Position numbers and translations under genes: made by a program. From contig NZ_LZFO01000003.1 in the NCBI RefSeq assembly GCF_001758365.1, positions 1-64,000 on the forward strand: DNA of 64,000 bases, given 5' to 3'. Below, one piece after another: positions 38,134 to 47,395 of this stretch; position 1 is the first letter of the stretch, and every line of letters starts with the position of its first letter. This DNA is from Clostridium acetireducens DSM 10703. GTDB taxonomy: Bacteria; Bacillota; Clostridia; Clostridiales; Clostridiaceae. The notes under the pieces are model-generated. The model did not search any database. It saw only the letters and a list, made by a program, of their open reading frames with translations, and had not been told where the DNA came from.

Positions 38134-39210
38134 ATGAAAGGAAATATAAAACATTTTTTTCCTGGTAATAATACTTCTCAGGGCTTTTTTTCATTTTATA
38201 ATTATATACTACCACAGGAAAAAGCTAAAAGGATAATTTGTCTCAAAGGCGGTCCTGGCACAGGGAAATCTACATTGATAAAAAAAGTAGGCGAACATTT
38301 TAACAATTGCGGATTTGATATTGAATATCATCACTGTTCATCAGATGATTCTTCTTTAGATGCTTTATTAATAAATAATATAAACATAGCTATATTAGAT
38401 GGCACTTCTCCTCATATAGTAGACCCTATAAATCCTGGTGCAGTAGATGAAATATTAAATCTTGGCGAATGTTTAAATAAAAAAGAATTAACTAATATTA
38501 AAACTGAAATAATAAACACTAATGAAAAAATAAGTAATACATTTAAAAAAGCATATAGTTATTTTTATGCTGCTAGAAGTATTCACAACATATGGTCTAA
38601 TTGCAATTTAAAATCTTTAAATAATTCTAAAATAAACAAATTAATAGAAGACTTAAATTTAAGTATATTTAAAAAAAACAGATTATCTTATTTAGGAAGT
38701 GAAAGACACTTATTTGTTACTGCTTTTACTCCAAACGGAATCATAACTTATATAGATGATATATATAAAAATATAGATAATTTATATGTTTTAAATGGAG
38801 GTCCCGGACTAAAAAAAACTAAAATATTAACTTCTATATACAAAGAAGCTATAACTAGGGGGTATTTTGTAGAAGTTTTTCATGACCCTTTAATTCCTAA
38901 AAGAATAGAACATGTATTTATACCTGAGCTTAGTACAGCTATTTTAACATCTAATGAAATAAACAAAAAAAACTTACCTGGAATACAAATATATCTAGAA
39001 AATTTCATTAACCATAATAATCATTCTATTTTAATAAAAGAAGATATAAAAAACTTTTATATGTTATTAAATGAAGGATTGAATATATTAAAAAAAGCAA
39101 AAATTTTACATGATGAATTAGAAGAATACTATAATCCTAATATTGATTTTGATAAATTAAATGTTATAGAAGATAAGTTAATTTATAAATTAAAAAAATA
39201 TATTAAATAA
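38134..39210 (+). CDS. Two-domain P-loop ATPase (PRK06851 type), function unknown
   Basis: Duplicated nucleotide-binding fold. The first half has an intact Walker A, LKGGPGTGKSTLIKKVGEHF (residues 32-51). The second half starts with the matching but broken loop LNGGPGLKKTKILTSIY (near residue 225), which lacks the GK(S/T) lysine/serine pair. Relatives are annotated only as hypothetical ATP-binding proteins. 358 residues. It lies 66 bp after the CDF transporter on the same strand. The spacing from AGGAG to the ATG is unusually long (about 14 nt), with no alternative in-frame start. Confidence 0.75.
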   Translation: MKGNIKHFFPGNNTSQGFFSFYNYILPQEKAKRIICLKGGPGTGKSTLIKKVGEHFNNCGFDIEYHHCSSDDSSLDALLINNINIAILDGTSPHIVDPINPGAVDEILNLGECLNKKELTNIKTEIINTNEKISNTFKKAYSYFYAARSIHNIWSNCNLKSLNNSKINKLIEDLNLSIFKKNRLSYLGSERHLFVTAFTPNGIITYIDDIYKNIDNLYVLNGGPGLKKTKILTSIYKEAITRGYFVEVFHDPLIPKRIEHVFIPELSTAILTSNEINKKNLPGIQIYLENFINHNNHSILIKEDIKNFYMLLNEGLNILKKAKILHDELEEYYNPNIDFDKLNVIEDKLIYKLKKYIK

Positions 39211-39213
39211 AAT

Positions 39214-39257
39214 AAATAGACAATAAATCAACATAAATACTGATTTATTGTCTATTT
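39214..39257. terminator. Bidirectional terminator
   Basis: AAATAGACAATAAATCA (39214-39230) pairs perfectly with TGATTTATTGTCTATTT (39241-39257) between the convergent P-loop gene and helD. Confidence 0.88.
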
Positions 39258-39264
39258 GTTTATT

Positions 39265-41400
39265 TTAAAAATAAACATATAATTCATGCAAAGCTCTAGT
39301 TGCCATAACATACATAAGCTTATTTTCCTCCAAATAATTGTAATTTTTATTTTTATCACGCAAATATAATATTACAGCATCAAACTCTAATCCTTTTGAA
39401 AGATAAGAAGTTAGAATTACCTCTCCACCATTATAATTAATATTTTCATTTTCAAACACCTTTAAATGAATTTTGTCTTTTAACCTATTTCCTAATACCT
39501 GTACACACTTTAAATTTCTTGTGATTATAGCAATATTCTCATAGCCCTTTTCTTTAAGCTTATTAATAGTATTTATAATATCTTTTTCAATTTCCTTTTG
39601 TGAATTTAATTTTTTTTCTACAACATCTTTACCAGATCTAACTATTGGTACTATTCTTTTCTCATCTAAATATTTATTAGCATATTCCATAATTTCTTTT
39701 GTAGATCTATAACTTTTTAAAAGATTAAAATGTTCTATATCTAAATCCTTTATATACTTTTCTAACACAACCATAGGTATATCTTCTTTTATAGGAATTA
39801 TTCTTTGATTGCTATCTCCTACTATAGTAAAAGAATTACACTTAGTTAATTCTTTTATAACAATAAACTGTAATACAGAATAATCCTGTGCCTCATCTAT
39901 TATTATATGTTTAATTTCATCTTTAAGTTTATACCCCTCTAATTTAATCTTTAAATATAAAATAGCAGATAAATCATCATATATTAATTCTTCTTTATTA
40001 AACTCTTTATAAATTTTAACAACATCACAAATTTTTATCCAAGTAATATCTTTTTTTACTTTAATAACATCTCTCATAACTTTTTTAATAGCTAGTTTTC
40101 TTTTAAAATCTAAATCACTTCCATATATCTCTAATTGGTCTTCATCTAATTTAGATAGTTCTCTTTTATATTCTTTTTCTATATGTCTTACATATTTATC
40201 TCTTTCATCTTTAATTCTAGAGTATATTATTCTTTTTATCTTCTTTAATCTTCTAAATAAAGGCATATCTTTATAATAATTGTTATACATATCTTTGATT
40301 TCTTTTTCTTCAACAATTACCTTATCTCCAAATTTTACACATTGTATTTTATCATATTGAATTTTATCTAAATGCTTAATAATATTATTTAATTCATTTA
40401 CATATAAATAAGAATTTTTATGTACTACCTTATTTATAAATTTTTCATCTCCAGCCAATATTTTTTCCATGTAATCTTTAAAACTCATAATTTCATCCAA
40501 TTCTAATATAGATAATGCTAATTCAATAAAAGTAGTTTGTCTTACACCTATTTCTCCAAGGCTTGGTAAAACCCTTGATATATATTCCATAAAAATTTCA
40601 TTAGGACCTAATATTAAAACTTTATCTTGTAATACATTTCTATAATTATACAGTAAATAAGCTACTCTATGAAGTGCTACAGTAGTTTTTCCACTTCCTG
40701 CTACACCATCAACAATTATAGTTTTTTTTCTTGACTGCCTTATTAAATTATCTTGTTCCGTTTGTATTGTCATAACAATATCTTTTAGTTTTTCTGAAGA
40801 ATTTTTACTTAGCATTACTTGAAGCATTTCATCTTTTATATCTATTTCTGAATCAAACATTCCTAAAAGCTGTGATTTCTTTATTATAAATTGTCTCTTA
40901 TTAATTATATTGACCTTAATTTTTCCTTTTGGCGCAATATAATATTCCTCTCCAAGTTTACCTGAGTAAAACAAAGAAGATATTGGAGCTCTCCAATCTA
41001 TCACTAAGGGCTCATATCCTCCTTCTGGTATAATACCAAATCTGCCTATATAAATCGTATCTACATCATCATAGTCTTCTTCTTCAAAAACAATTTTCCC
41101 AAAATAAGGTGATTTAGCAAGTATGGTATACTCTCTTAACTTATTATCAATGTATTTATAACTTTCTTCTTCTATAAATTTTTCATGATCAAAATATTCT
41201 ATTATTTTATCTTCATCATCTTTATATTCTTCTACAGCTTTTTTTCTACATTTTAAAATACCACTAACTACGCCTTTTCTTTTGCTAATTAAATTTAAAA
41301 TTTCATTTTTTATAGAATTTATAACATATTTTAATCTGTCTTTTTCATGATTAATTTCTATCTGCTTTTTTAATTCCCTATCAGGTTTATATTTATTCAT
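39265..41400 (-). CDS. helD: HelD-like UvrD/SF1 helicase family protein
   Basis: Firmicute HelD-type protein, an ATPase that binds and recycles RNA polymerase. The N-terminal 110 residues are a charged coiled coil (secondary-channel arm in known HelD). SF1 motifs: Walker A VDGVAGSGKTTVALHRVAYL (about 233-252), motif II IIIDEAQDYSVLQF, motif III GDSNQRI, motif IV SYRSTKEIMEYAN, motif V LTSYLSKGLEFDAVIL and motif VI VMATRALHELYVYF at the very end. 711 residues, normal. It lies 34 bp after ftsH and is probably co-transcribed with it. Confidence 0.9.
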   Translation of the reverse strand: MNKYKPDRELKKQIEINHEKDRLKYVINSIKNEILNLISKRKGVVSGILKCRKKAVEEYKDDEDKIIEYFDHEKFIEEESYKYIDNKLREYTILAKSPYFGKIVFEEEDYDDVDTIYIGRFGIIPEGGYEPLVIDWRAPISSLFYSGKLGEEYYIAPKGKIKVNIINKRQFIIKKSQLLGMFDSEIDIKDEMLQVMLSKNSSEKLKDIVMTIQTEQDNLIRQSRKKTIIVDGVAGSGKTTVALHRVAYLLYNYRNVLQDKVLILGPNEIFMEYISRVLPSLGEIGVRQTTFIELALSILELDEIMSFKDYMEKILAGDEKFINKVVHKNSYLYVNELNNIIKHLDKIQYDKIQCVKFGDKVIVEEKEIKDMYNNYYKDMPLFRRLKKIKRIIYSRIKDERDKYVRHIEKEYKRELSKLDEDQLEIYGSDLDFKRKLAIKKVMRDVIKVKKDITWIKICDVVKIYKEFNKEELIYDDLSAILYLKIKLEGYKLKDEIKHIIIDEAQDYSVLQFIVIKELTKCNSFTIVGDSNQRIIPIKEDIPMVVLEKYIKDLDIEHFNLLKSYRSTKEIMEYANKYLDEKRIVPIVRSGKDVVEKKLNSQKEIEKDIINTINKLKEKGYENIAIITRNLKCVQVLGNRLKDKIHLKVFENENINYNGGEVILTSYLSKGLEFDAVILYLRDKNKNYNYLEENKLMYVMATRALHELYVYF

Positions 41401-41434
41401 TCATCTTCCCCCTTACAACATAAGTATACTATTT

Positions 41435-43273
41435 TTAATTGTTTCCATTTTTTAATTCATTAACCATATTAATAAATTCATCTCCCATTAAAGTTTCCTT
41501 TTCTATTAATTTTTCAGCTATTTTTTCTAAACAATTTTTATTTTCTTTTAATATATCAATGGCTTTTTTATGACAATATTTTATAATTTTTAAAGTCTCC
41601 TCATCAATAATAGCTGCTGTTTGAATACTACAATTTTGAACAGATTTTCCTCCTAAATACTTATTAGATATAGACTCTAATGCCATCATATCAAATCTTT
41701 CACTCATTCCATATACAGTAACCATATTTCTTGCCGTTTCAGTAGCTCTTTCTATATCATTAGATGCTCCTGTAGAAATGGTATTAAACTTAACTTCTTC
41801 TGCAGCCCTTCCTCCTAACATAACAGTTATTTGTTCTATCATTTCTTCTTTAGTAATAAGATATTTTTCCGATGTAGGTAACTGCATTGTATATCCTAAA
41901 GACCCCATAGTCCTAGGTACTATAGTTATTTTATGTACCGGGTCTGTATGAGTTAAAAGTGCTGCTACTAAAGCATGACCTACTTCATGAAAAGCCACAG
42001 ATTTCTTTTCTTTAGGTGATAAAATTCTATCTCTTTTTTCCTTTCCTGCAATAATAACTTCTACTGCTTCTTCTAAATCTTCTTGTATAACTTCTTTTCT
42101 ATTATTTTTTACTGCCCTTAATGCAGCTTCATTAATTATATTTGCTAAATCTGCTCCTACTGCTCCTGGAGTAGACTTAGCAATAGAACTCAAGTCAACG
42201 CCTTCTGACATCCTTACCCCTTTAGAATGAACTTTCAGTATATCTATCCTACCTTTTAAATCTGGTCTATCAACTATAACCCTTCTATCAAACCTCCCCG
42301 GTCTTAAAAGGGCTTTATCTAATATTTCAGGTCTATTTGTAGCTGCTAATATAACTACTCCTTTTGATGAATCAAATCCATCCATTTCTGATAACAATTG
42401 ATTTAATGTTTGTTCTCTTTCATCATTTCCTGATATATTTCCATCTCTGCTTTTTCCTATGGCATCTATTTCATCTATAAATATTATACATGGGGCTTTT
42501 TCCTGAGCTTGTTCAAATAAATCTCTTACTCTTGCGGCCCCCATTCCCACAAACATTTCAACAAAAGCAGAACCAGATATTGAAAAAAACGGAACACCTG
42601 CTTCACCTGCTACTGCTTTAGCTAATAAAGTTTTTCCAGTACCAGGAGGTCCAACTAAAAGAGCTCCCTTAGGCAACTTAGCTCCTATTTCTGTATATCT
42701 CTCTGGTTTATGTAAAAAATCTACTATTTCAATTAAAGATTCCTTAGCCTCTTCTTGTCCTGCTACATCCTTAAAGGTTACACCTGTTTCATTTTCTGCA
42801 TATATTTTAGCTGTATTTTTTCCAAAGGACATAACTCCACTTCCTATTTTTTTATTTATTTTTCCAAATAACATACGTCCTATAAATATAGCTATTAAAA
42901 TAGGTATTAAATTTATTAAGATATTCTTAGAAACACTATTTTCCTGAGACACTGCACCATATTGAGTATTATACTTACTACTCCATTCTGATAATTTGAC
43001 TAAAAGTTGTTCATCCGATATCTTTTCAGTATACAATGTCCTTTTCTTTCCCTCTATTTTCTCCTTAGGAATAATAATTATCTTATCTTTGGATAACTTT
43101 ATATCTTCTATTTTGCCCTGATTTCCCATTTCTATAAATTTACTATACTTAATATAATCTGTTTTTATATTTTTTATGTAATCATTTGAAAGAACTATAA
43201 CTATTAGTACAATTAATGTGTAGTAAATTGCATACTTTATTTTGTTTCCATCAAATTTTTTATTGTTAAACAT
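41435..43273 (-). CDS. ftsH: ATP-dependent zinc metalloprotease FtsH
   Basis: Membrane-anchored AAA+ protease for quality control of membrane and regulatory proteins. Two N-terminal membrane helices (about 14-32 and 118-138) flank an extracytoplasmic domain. The AAA domain has Walker A GPPGTGKT and Walker [13 protein letters not shown], then the SRH with [18 protein letters not shown]. The protease site is HEVGH, and a distal Asp ligand follows. The ATG at 43273 after GGAGGGAATAT is the likely start (612 residues); an upstream in-frame ATG at 43288 has no site. The mobile element ends about 140 bp upstream of this gene. Confidence 0.95.
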   Translation of the reverse strand: MFNNKKFDGNKIKYAIYYTLIVLIVIVLSNDYIKNIKTDYIKYSKFIEMGNQGKIEDIKLSKDKIIIIPKEKIEGKKRTLYTEKISDEQLLVKLSEWSSKYNTQYGAVSQENSVSKNILINLIPILIAIFIGRMLFGKINKKIGSGVMSFGKNTAKIYAENETGVTFKDVAGQEEAKESLIEIVDFLHKPERYTEIGAKLPKGALLVGPPGTGKTLLAKAVAGEAGVPFFSISGSAFVEMFVGMGAARVRDLFEQAQEKAPCIIFIDEIDAIGKSRDGNISGNDEREQTLNQLLSEMDGFDSSKGVVILAATNRPEILDKALLRPGRFDRRVIVDRPDLKGRIDILKVHSKGVRMSEGVDLSSIAKSTPGAVGADLANIINEAALRAVKNNRKEVIQEDLEEAVEVIIAGKEKRDRILSPKEKKSVAFHEVGHALVAALLTHTDPVHKITIVPRTMGSLGYTMQLPTSEKYLITKEEMIEQITVMLGGRAAEEVKFNTISTGASNDIERATETARNMVTVYGMSERFDMMALESISNKYLGGKSVQNCSIQTAAIIDEETLKIIKYCHKKAIDILKENKNCLEKIAEKLIEKETLMGDEFINMVNELKNGNN

Positions 43274-43396
43274 ATATTCCCTCCACAAATCAATTTAAAT
43301 ATTCATAATATGAACTATAAATATATTTTATATTTTATCATAACCATTATCAAATTAAATTAATATTTTATGTATAAATTTATTATTAACAAAATA

Positions 43397-43437
43397 AATA
43401 ATAGTTAAAAAAGATTTAATCTTTTTTAACTATTATT
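43397..43437 (-). terminator. Terminator overlapping the recombinase stop
   Basis: A 19-bp stem (43397-43415 with 43419-43437) whose 3-nt loop is the recombinase stop codon itself. It ends the element's transcripts before ftsH. Confidence 0.75.
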
Positions 43438-45080
43438 GCTACATTTTCAATATGTGTGGAGTGTTGCCTAGTACAATATGCTTGCCCTTCATACTCTAGT
43501 CCGTTTTCCAAAACAAACACAAAATGTTCAGGGGATTTTACAAGCACCTTATTGACTAAGGCTTTAAATATATCATCGTCAAACTCTTCCAACCCATTCT
43601 CTTTAGCATTTAATATCATTGCTACATTTTTAAGTCGTTGCTTATAATCCTCATTTTTTATATTTTCTTCTTCAAACTCTATCTTTTTATCATTGAGGAT
43701 TTCAATTTGATTTTTGATTCGCTCATATTCTTCATCGTAGTATTTATCGTCTATTTTGCCCCGAAGCTGTAACTGTATAAGATTCTTCAGGTCTTGCTCG
43801 TAAACCCCAATCTCTTCAATTATATCATTTATCTTTTTTATATTTGTATCCTTTTTTAAAACTTTTTCAATATTGCTCATGAATGTCTTTAAAAAAGAAC
43901 CTTTATCCTCAACCATATCATTGTATAGTTGGACAAAGGTTCTCTTAAGTACTTCATCGTTTACTGCTTTTGAATCACAGTTTTCAATGCCCTTTATATA
44001 ATTATTACACTGCCACATTATTTTTTCGGATTTAGTACCTGCATTCCACTTCCTTCGTTTTAAAGTTCTTCCACATTTATCGCAGAATAACTTTCCACTA
44101 AAGGCATACTTATTGGTATATTTCGTTCTATCATTATTTTTACCGCTAGATACTTCAAATCTTTTTTTCTTTTCAGCCTGTACCATATCAAAGATTTCTT
44201 TTGAAATAATCGGCTCATGATTATTTTCAACCCTATATTTAGGCTCCAAATTATTATTCTTTACTCTTTTGTGTGTTAAATAATCAACTGTTACGGTTTT
44301 TTGCAGAAGCAACTCTCCATAGTATTTTTCATTACTCAATATTTTGCTAACCGTTGAACCATGCCACCTTGTTCCTCCAGTTACTGTTCTAATCCCATCT
44401 TTTTCAAGACCTCTGGCAATGGTACTATATCCTTTCCCTTCTAAATACTCTCTATAAATTCTTCTTACAACCTCGGCTTCTTCTTCGTTGATTACAAGGT
44501 TTCCATTTTCATCTTTATCATATCCATGTAATCTTGTAGTATTGCAAACCGTGGCTCCATCTCTGAATCGTTTCCTGATACCCCACTTTGAGTTTTCTGA
44601 AATATTCCTGCTTTCTTCCTGTGCAATTGAACTCATCATGGTTAACACTAGTTCTACCTTTGGGTCAAAAGAATATATATTCTCTTTTTCGAAGAAAACC
44701 TCTACCCCAATATTTCTCAACATACGCACATGATTAAGGCAATCTACTGTGTTCCTAGCAAATCTTGAAATGGATTTTGTAATAACCAAGTCTATCTTTC
44801 CATCCTGACAATCTTTAATCATTCTGTTGAATGAAAGCCTATTCTTTACATTTGTTCCACTGGAACCTGCATCGGCATATATCTGTACAAATTCCCACTG
44901 TGGATTTTCTTTGATTTTTTTAGTATACTCACTTACCTGTGCATTATAGCTTTCCATCTGTTCATCGGAATCTGTGCTTACCCTACAGTAAGCACAAACC
45001 CTTCTCTTTATGTTCATATCACTTTCATCTGTAAAATTTAATTTTTTGACTGGCTCCAATACCTGAACGCTTTTACTCAT
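43416..45080 (-). CDS. Large serine recombinase (integrase)
   Basis: Site-specific recombinase that integrates and excises the element. The resolvase domain has the nucleophile Ser35 in CRVSTDSDEQ and the SRFARNTVD segment. The recombinase domain follows (about 190-310). A zinc ribbon is CDKCGRTLKRRKWN...WQCNNYIKGIENC (near 330-370), and a C-terminal coiled coil completes the protein. The ATG at 45080 after GGAAGGAG is the likely start (554 residues); an in-frame ATG 72 nt upstream adds an unrelated leader. It lies at the end of the element beside ftsH, as expected for the integrase. A SHOCT-domain gene precedes it. Confidence 0.93.
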   Translation of the reverse strand: MSKSVQVLEPVKKLNFTDESDMNIKRRVCAYCRVSTDSDEQMESYNAQVSEYTKKIKENPQWEFVQIYADAGSSGTNVKNRLSFNRMIKDCQDGKIDLVITKSISRFARNTVDCLNHVRMLRNIGVEVFFEKENIYSFDPKVELVLTMMSSIAQEESRNISENSKWGIRKRFRDGATVCNTTRLHGYDKDENGNLVINEEEAEVVRRIYREYLEGKGYSTIARGLEKDGIRTVTGGTRWHGSTVSKILSNEKYYGELLLQKTVTVDYLTHKRVKNNNLEPKYRVENNHEPIISKEIFDMVQAEKKKRFEVSSGKNNDRTKYTNKYAFSGKLFCDKCGRTLKRRKWNAGTKSEKIMWQCNNYIKGIENCDSKAVNDEVLKRTFVQLYNDMVEDKGSFLKTFMSNIEKVLKKDTNIKKINDIIEEIGVYEQDLKNLIQLQLRGKIDDKYYDEEYERIKNQIEILNDKKIEFEEENIKNEDYKQRLKNVAMILNAKENGLEEFDDDIFKALVNKVLVKSPEHFVFVLENGLEYEGQAYCTRQHSTHIENVAIIVKKD

Positions 45081-45148
45081 AATAATATTTGCTCCTTCCT
45101 TTTTATTGTAATTGGGTACACACATGATATAATTAGTGTTGCAATAAT

Positions 45149-45301
45149 TCAAGCAATTCTTTGATTATCATTCTTATAAAAGGACTTTCTATTTTCCCTA
45201 TCTATTGCAGCATATTCTTCATCAGAAATCATATTTTCTTCTCTTAATTTTTTAAGTAAATGAACACTCCACAAATATTCAACATTACTTCCCTTTACCA
45301 T
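45149..45301 (-). CDS. SHOCT-like small protein upstream of the integrase
   Basis: A 50-residue protein whose C-terminal two thirds, LLKKLREENMISDEEYAAIDR, is a typical SHOCT (short C-terminal) motif of oligomerising or protein-binding segments. Genes like this often precede large serine recombinases and may serve as a directionality or control factor; this is inferred from position. The ATG at 45301 follows AAGGAGGGTGTCT; an upstream in-frame ATG gives a 63-residue form without a good site. Confidence 0.7.
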   Translation of the reverse strand: MVKGSNVEYLWSVHLLKKLREENMISDEEYAAIDRENRKSFYKNDNQRIA

Positions 45302-45333
45302 AGACACCCTCCTTGTTTTTATGAAAATTAAAA

Positions 45334-45353
45334 GACCCACAAAAATGTGAGTC
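45334..45353 (-). terminator. Terminator of the head-gene operon
   Basis: GACCCACA pairs with TGTGAGTC (one mismatch) and on the minus strand a U-rich tract follows. It separates the structural genes from the SHOCT-recombinase pair. Confidence 0.6.
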
Positions 45354-45359
45354 CGTCAG

Positions 45360-46511
45360 TTAAAATAAACTTTTAAGTTGTATACTTTGGGTTAATATTT
45401 CACCACTTTCATTACTTGTTGCAGATAAAATAACTGAATAGCCATATCCTTCTCCTTCCAGTTTTACTTTATAACTATTTATAACTGTATAGATGTAATT
45501 GCTTGACGGGGTTCCATTTGGATTCAAGCTAAATGAATAAGTATCATTGACATCTGCAAGCACCCCATTAACATACTTTTCAACCCCGAACCATTTGCTA
45601 GAGCCATATCTAACTGAAAAGTCAGTGTAACTCTTCCCACTTCCATCGGTATAGGAACTCCACATCTTATAAGTAATTACATCAGGAATGCTCTCCACAA
45701 CTTCTATCTGTATATTTGTCTTTACAGTTGGTTTATCCTGAATATGAACAGAAATCTCTACACTTCCAATTGCTACCCCAGTAATCACACCATCATTGAC
45801 TACAGCTATATTCTCATCTGATGATTCCCAAACAAGAATAGCTCCCTGATACTCTGTGCTATTCTTCATAACTGTTGCAGTAAATGTAAATTCTTTATTT
45901 AGTGCCACTTGACAATTTTCTTCATTTATTTGAATTTCCCATATTGCAATCAGGTTTGTATTGGCAATTTCATTAATCCGATCATCATAAGAACCAAATA
46001 AATCTTTTTCACAGTGAAGTATAACTATTCCTAGACGGCTTTTATCTACACCTACTACTTTCCATGCTTTATCCATTTTAATAAAACGCATATCAACATC
46101 GATTTTATTTGAAACCGAATCAGCAGGTATAGTAACCTGAATTTTACCTGCTTCAAAATTCATAAACTTTCCTTCATCTATTCCAAAACTGATTCCTTCA
46201 ATAATTGAAATGAATTCACATAGCACTTCATCAACCACCATTTTTATGGTGTAGTTCATCTTTCTTATTCTTGCCTTATATGAATTTTTGTTCTTATCAA
46301 TCTCACTAATAACAATCCATTGATCGGTTTGATAGTCGATTCTTTCACCAGTATGAATCTCCATATCCGTTCTTATCATCTTGTCATCGTAATAGCTTAT
46401 CTTTTCATTTACATCAGTAATAATAGCTTTTGCTTGTATTCCTCTTATAACAACATTTTTACCTTTTTCCTTTAATAAAAAATCCAAATAATCTTCTACG
46501 CTTTTTGGCAT
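45360..46511 (-). CDS. Phage structural protein with Ig-like (BIG2) domain
   Basis: The last gene of the head operon, 383 residues. The N-terminal 170 residues (MPKSVEDYLDFLLKEKGKNV, then mixed beta segments) are unfamiliar and may be a head-tail or neck protein. Residues about 195-275 form a bacterial Ig-like domain with the pattern FTATVMKNSTEYQGAILVWESSDENIAVVNDGVITGVAIGS, in smaller pieces typical of BIG2. The C-terminal 100 residues are a further beta domain. Ig domains decorate capsids or tails in many phages. RBS TAGGTAGGTGG; 8 bp after the closure-protein gene. Confidence 0.7.
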   Translation of the reverse strand: MPKSVEDYLDFLLKEKGKNVVIRGIQAKAIITDVNEKISYYDDKMIRTDMEIHTGERIDYQTDQWIVISEIDKNKNSYKARIRKMNYTIKMVVDEVLCEFISIIEGISFGIDEGKFMNFEAGKIQVTIPADSVSNKIDVDMRFIKMDKAWKVVGVDKSRLGIVILHCEKDLFGSYDDRINEIANTNLIAIWEIQINEENCQVALNKEFTFTATVMKNSTEYQGAILVWESSDENIAVVNDGVITGVAIGSVEISVHIQDKPTVKTNIQIEVVESIPDVITYKMWSSYTDGSGKSYTDFSVRYGSSKWFGVEKYVNGVLADVNDTYSFSLNPNGTPSSNYIYTVINSYKVKLEGEGYGYSVILSATSNESGEILTQSIQLKSLF

Positions 46512-46519
46512 ACCACCAC

Positions 46520-46783
46520 CTACCTATTACATTCATATAACCATAATTCTGTATAATCGCTCCAAGTTTTGATTTTCATTACCTTGAATAGGTTCTCTTT
46601 GATTGAAATATAACTGTCTTTACCTATTAAAGGTTCGATATCACAGAAAGCCCTTTTTGTGATTTCTATTTCTATGCCCTCTTCAAAGGATATGTTTCTA
46701 TCATAAGGCTGTATATCCCCATATACTGTTTTTACTTCCTGCAATTGCTCCGTTAATATTTTCATTTCTGTATCATAGAACAT
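46520..46783 (-). CDS. Probable head closure / head-tail joining protein
   Basis: A small beta-rich protein of 87 residues with the look and position of SPP1 gp16-like stopper proteins, which cap the connector after DNA packaging: EIEITKRAFCDIEP, then DSYISIKENLFKVMKIKTWSDYTELWLYEC (in pieces typical of the fold). The ATG at 46783, 8 nt after AGGT, is preferred; a TTG at 46789 overlaps the upstream stop. It overlaps or abuts the connector gene, showing tight coupling. The assignment rests on size, fold feel and gene order. Confidence 0.6.
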   Translation of the reverse strand: MFYDTEMKILTEQLQEVKTVYGDIQPYDRNISFEEGIEIEITKRAFCDIEPLIGKDSYISIKENLFKVMKIKTWSDYTELWLYECNR

Positions 46784-46785
46784 AG

Positions 46786-47073
46786 TCAATAACCTACCTT
46801 AATCCTAGGAAGAGGTAGTGATAACCTAATAAACTCAGGAATACCTTCCTCATAGGTTACACTTTTTTCTCCCTCACTCCTTTTTATAATTCCTGCACTA
46901 TCTCTATTTTTATATAGATACACAGCAAAATCTACTATAGTCCCTTCATAAGCATCTGATAACTCTATAACATTGCAATACCCAAGTATGATTTCTCTTG
47001 CTTTATTTAAGAAATGATTTAATATACTGTCTTTAGAGTTATCTGTAAGGTCAATTCCCAATAATTCTTTCAT
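46786..47073 (-). CDS. Phage head-tail connector protein (gp6/gp15-like)
   Basis: An all-helical protein of 95 residues matching phage connector proteins (Phage_connect_1 / SPP1 gp15 type). These bind below the portal. Segments DSKDSILNHFLNKAREIILGYC and IVDFAVYLYKNRDSAGIIKRSEG, then YEEGIPEFIRLSLPLPRIKV, follow the family pattern. The ATG at 47073 is 9 nt after AGGTG; a GTG at 47085 overlaps that site. It sits between the zinc-finger-like gene and the closure gene, the usual order. Confidence 0.75.
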   Translation of the reverse strand: MKELLGIDLTDNSKDSILNHFLNKAREIILGYCNVIELSDAYEGTIVDFAVYLYKNRDSAGIIKRSEGEKSVTYEEGIPEFIRLSLPLPRIKVGY

Positions 47074-47089
47074 CAAATCTAGCACCTAC

Positions 47090-47329
47090 TCATCCCTCCA
47101 ATTCGTTAAGAGCTTTAATTATATTTTCTTTTTTCATTTTATTAGCATTAATACCTTTGGCACTTGCTAGACTTTTTAGTTCAGCATATTTCATATGCTC
47201 ATAAACTGGAATCTCATCATTATCATTTTCTTGCTCATTAACAGAATTATATTTATAAAAACAATTCTCAACATGAGCATTTAAAGAAATAACACTGTTG
47301 TAATCAACACTACAATATGGACACTTCAA
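47090..47329 (-). CDS. Small zinc-finger plus SAP/HeH-like head-region protein
   Basis: A 79-residue protein with two parts. At the N-terminus CPYC...HVENC (Cys, Cys, His, Cys spaced as in a C2H2/C2HC finger; about residues 3-23). The C-terminal 35 residues, YAELKSLASAKGINANKMKKENIIKAL, form a helix-extended-helix (SAP/HeH/Rho-N-like) DNA-binding unit. HeH-type proteins are common between coat and connector genes in Firmicute phages; the added zinc knuckle is less usual. The TTG at 47329, 7 nt after AAGGTG, is the likely start. Confidence 0.65.
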   Translation of the reverse strand: MKCPYCSVDYNSVISLNAHVENCFYKYNSVNEQENDNDEIPVYEHMKYAELKSLASAKGINANKMKKENIIKALNELEG

Positions 47330-47395
47330 TATAATCACCTTCCCTTAAAATCAGAAAAGGGATGCACCATAAGGCACACCCCTGTTCTAGTATCT

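Noticed and set aside
45081-45152. Longer recombinase start at 45152
   Set aside because: No ribosome binding site there; GGAAGGAG lies before the ATG at 45080, and the added residues are unlike serine recombinases.
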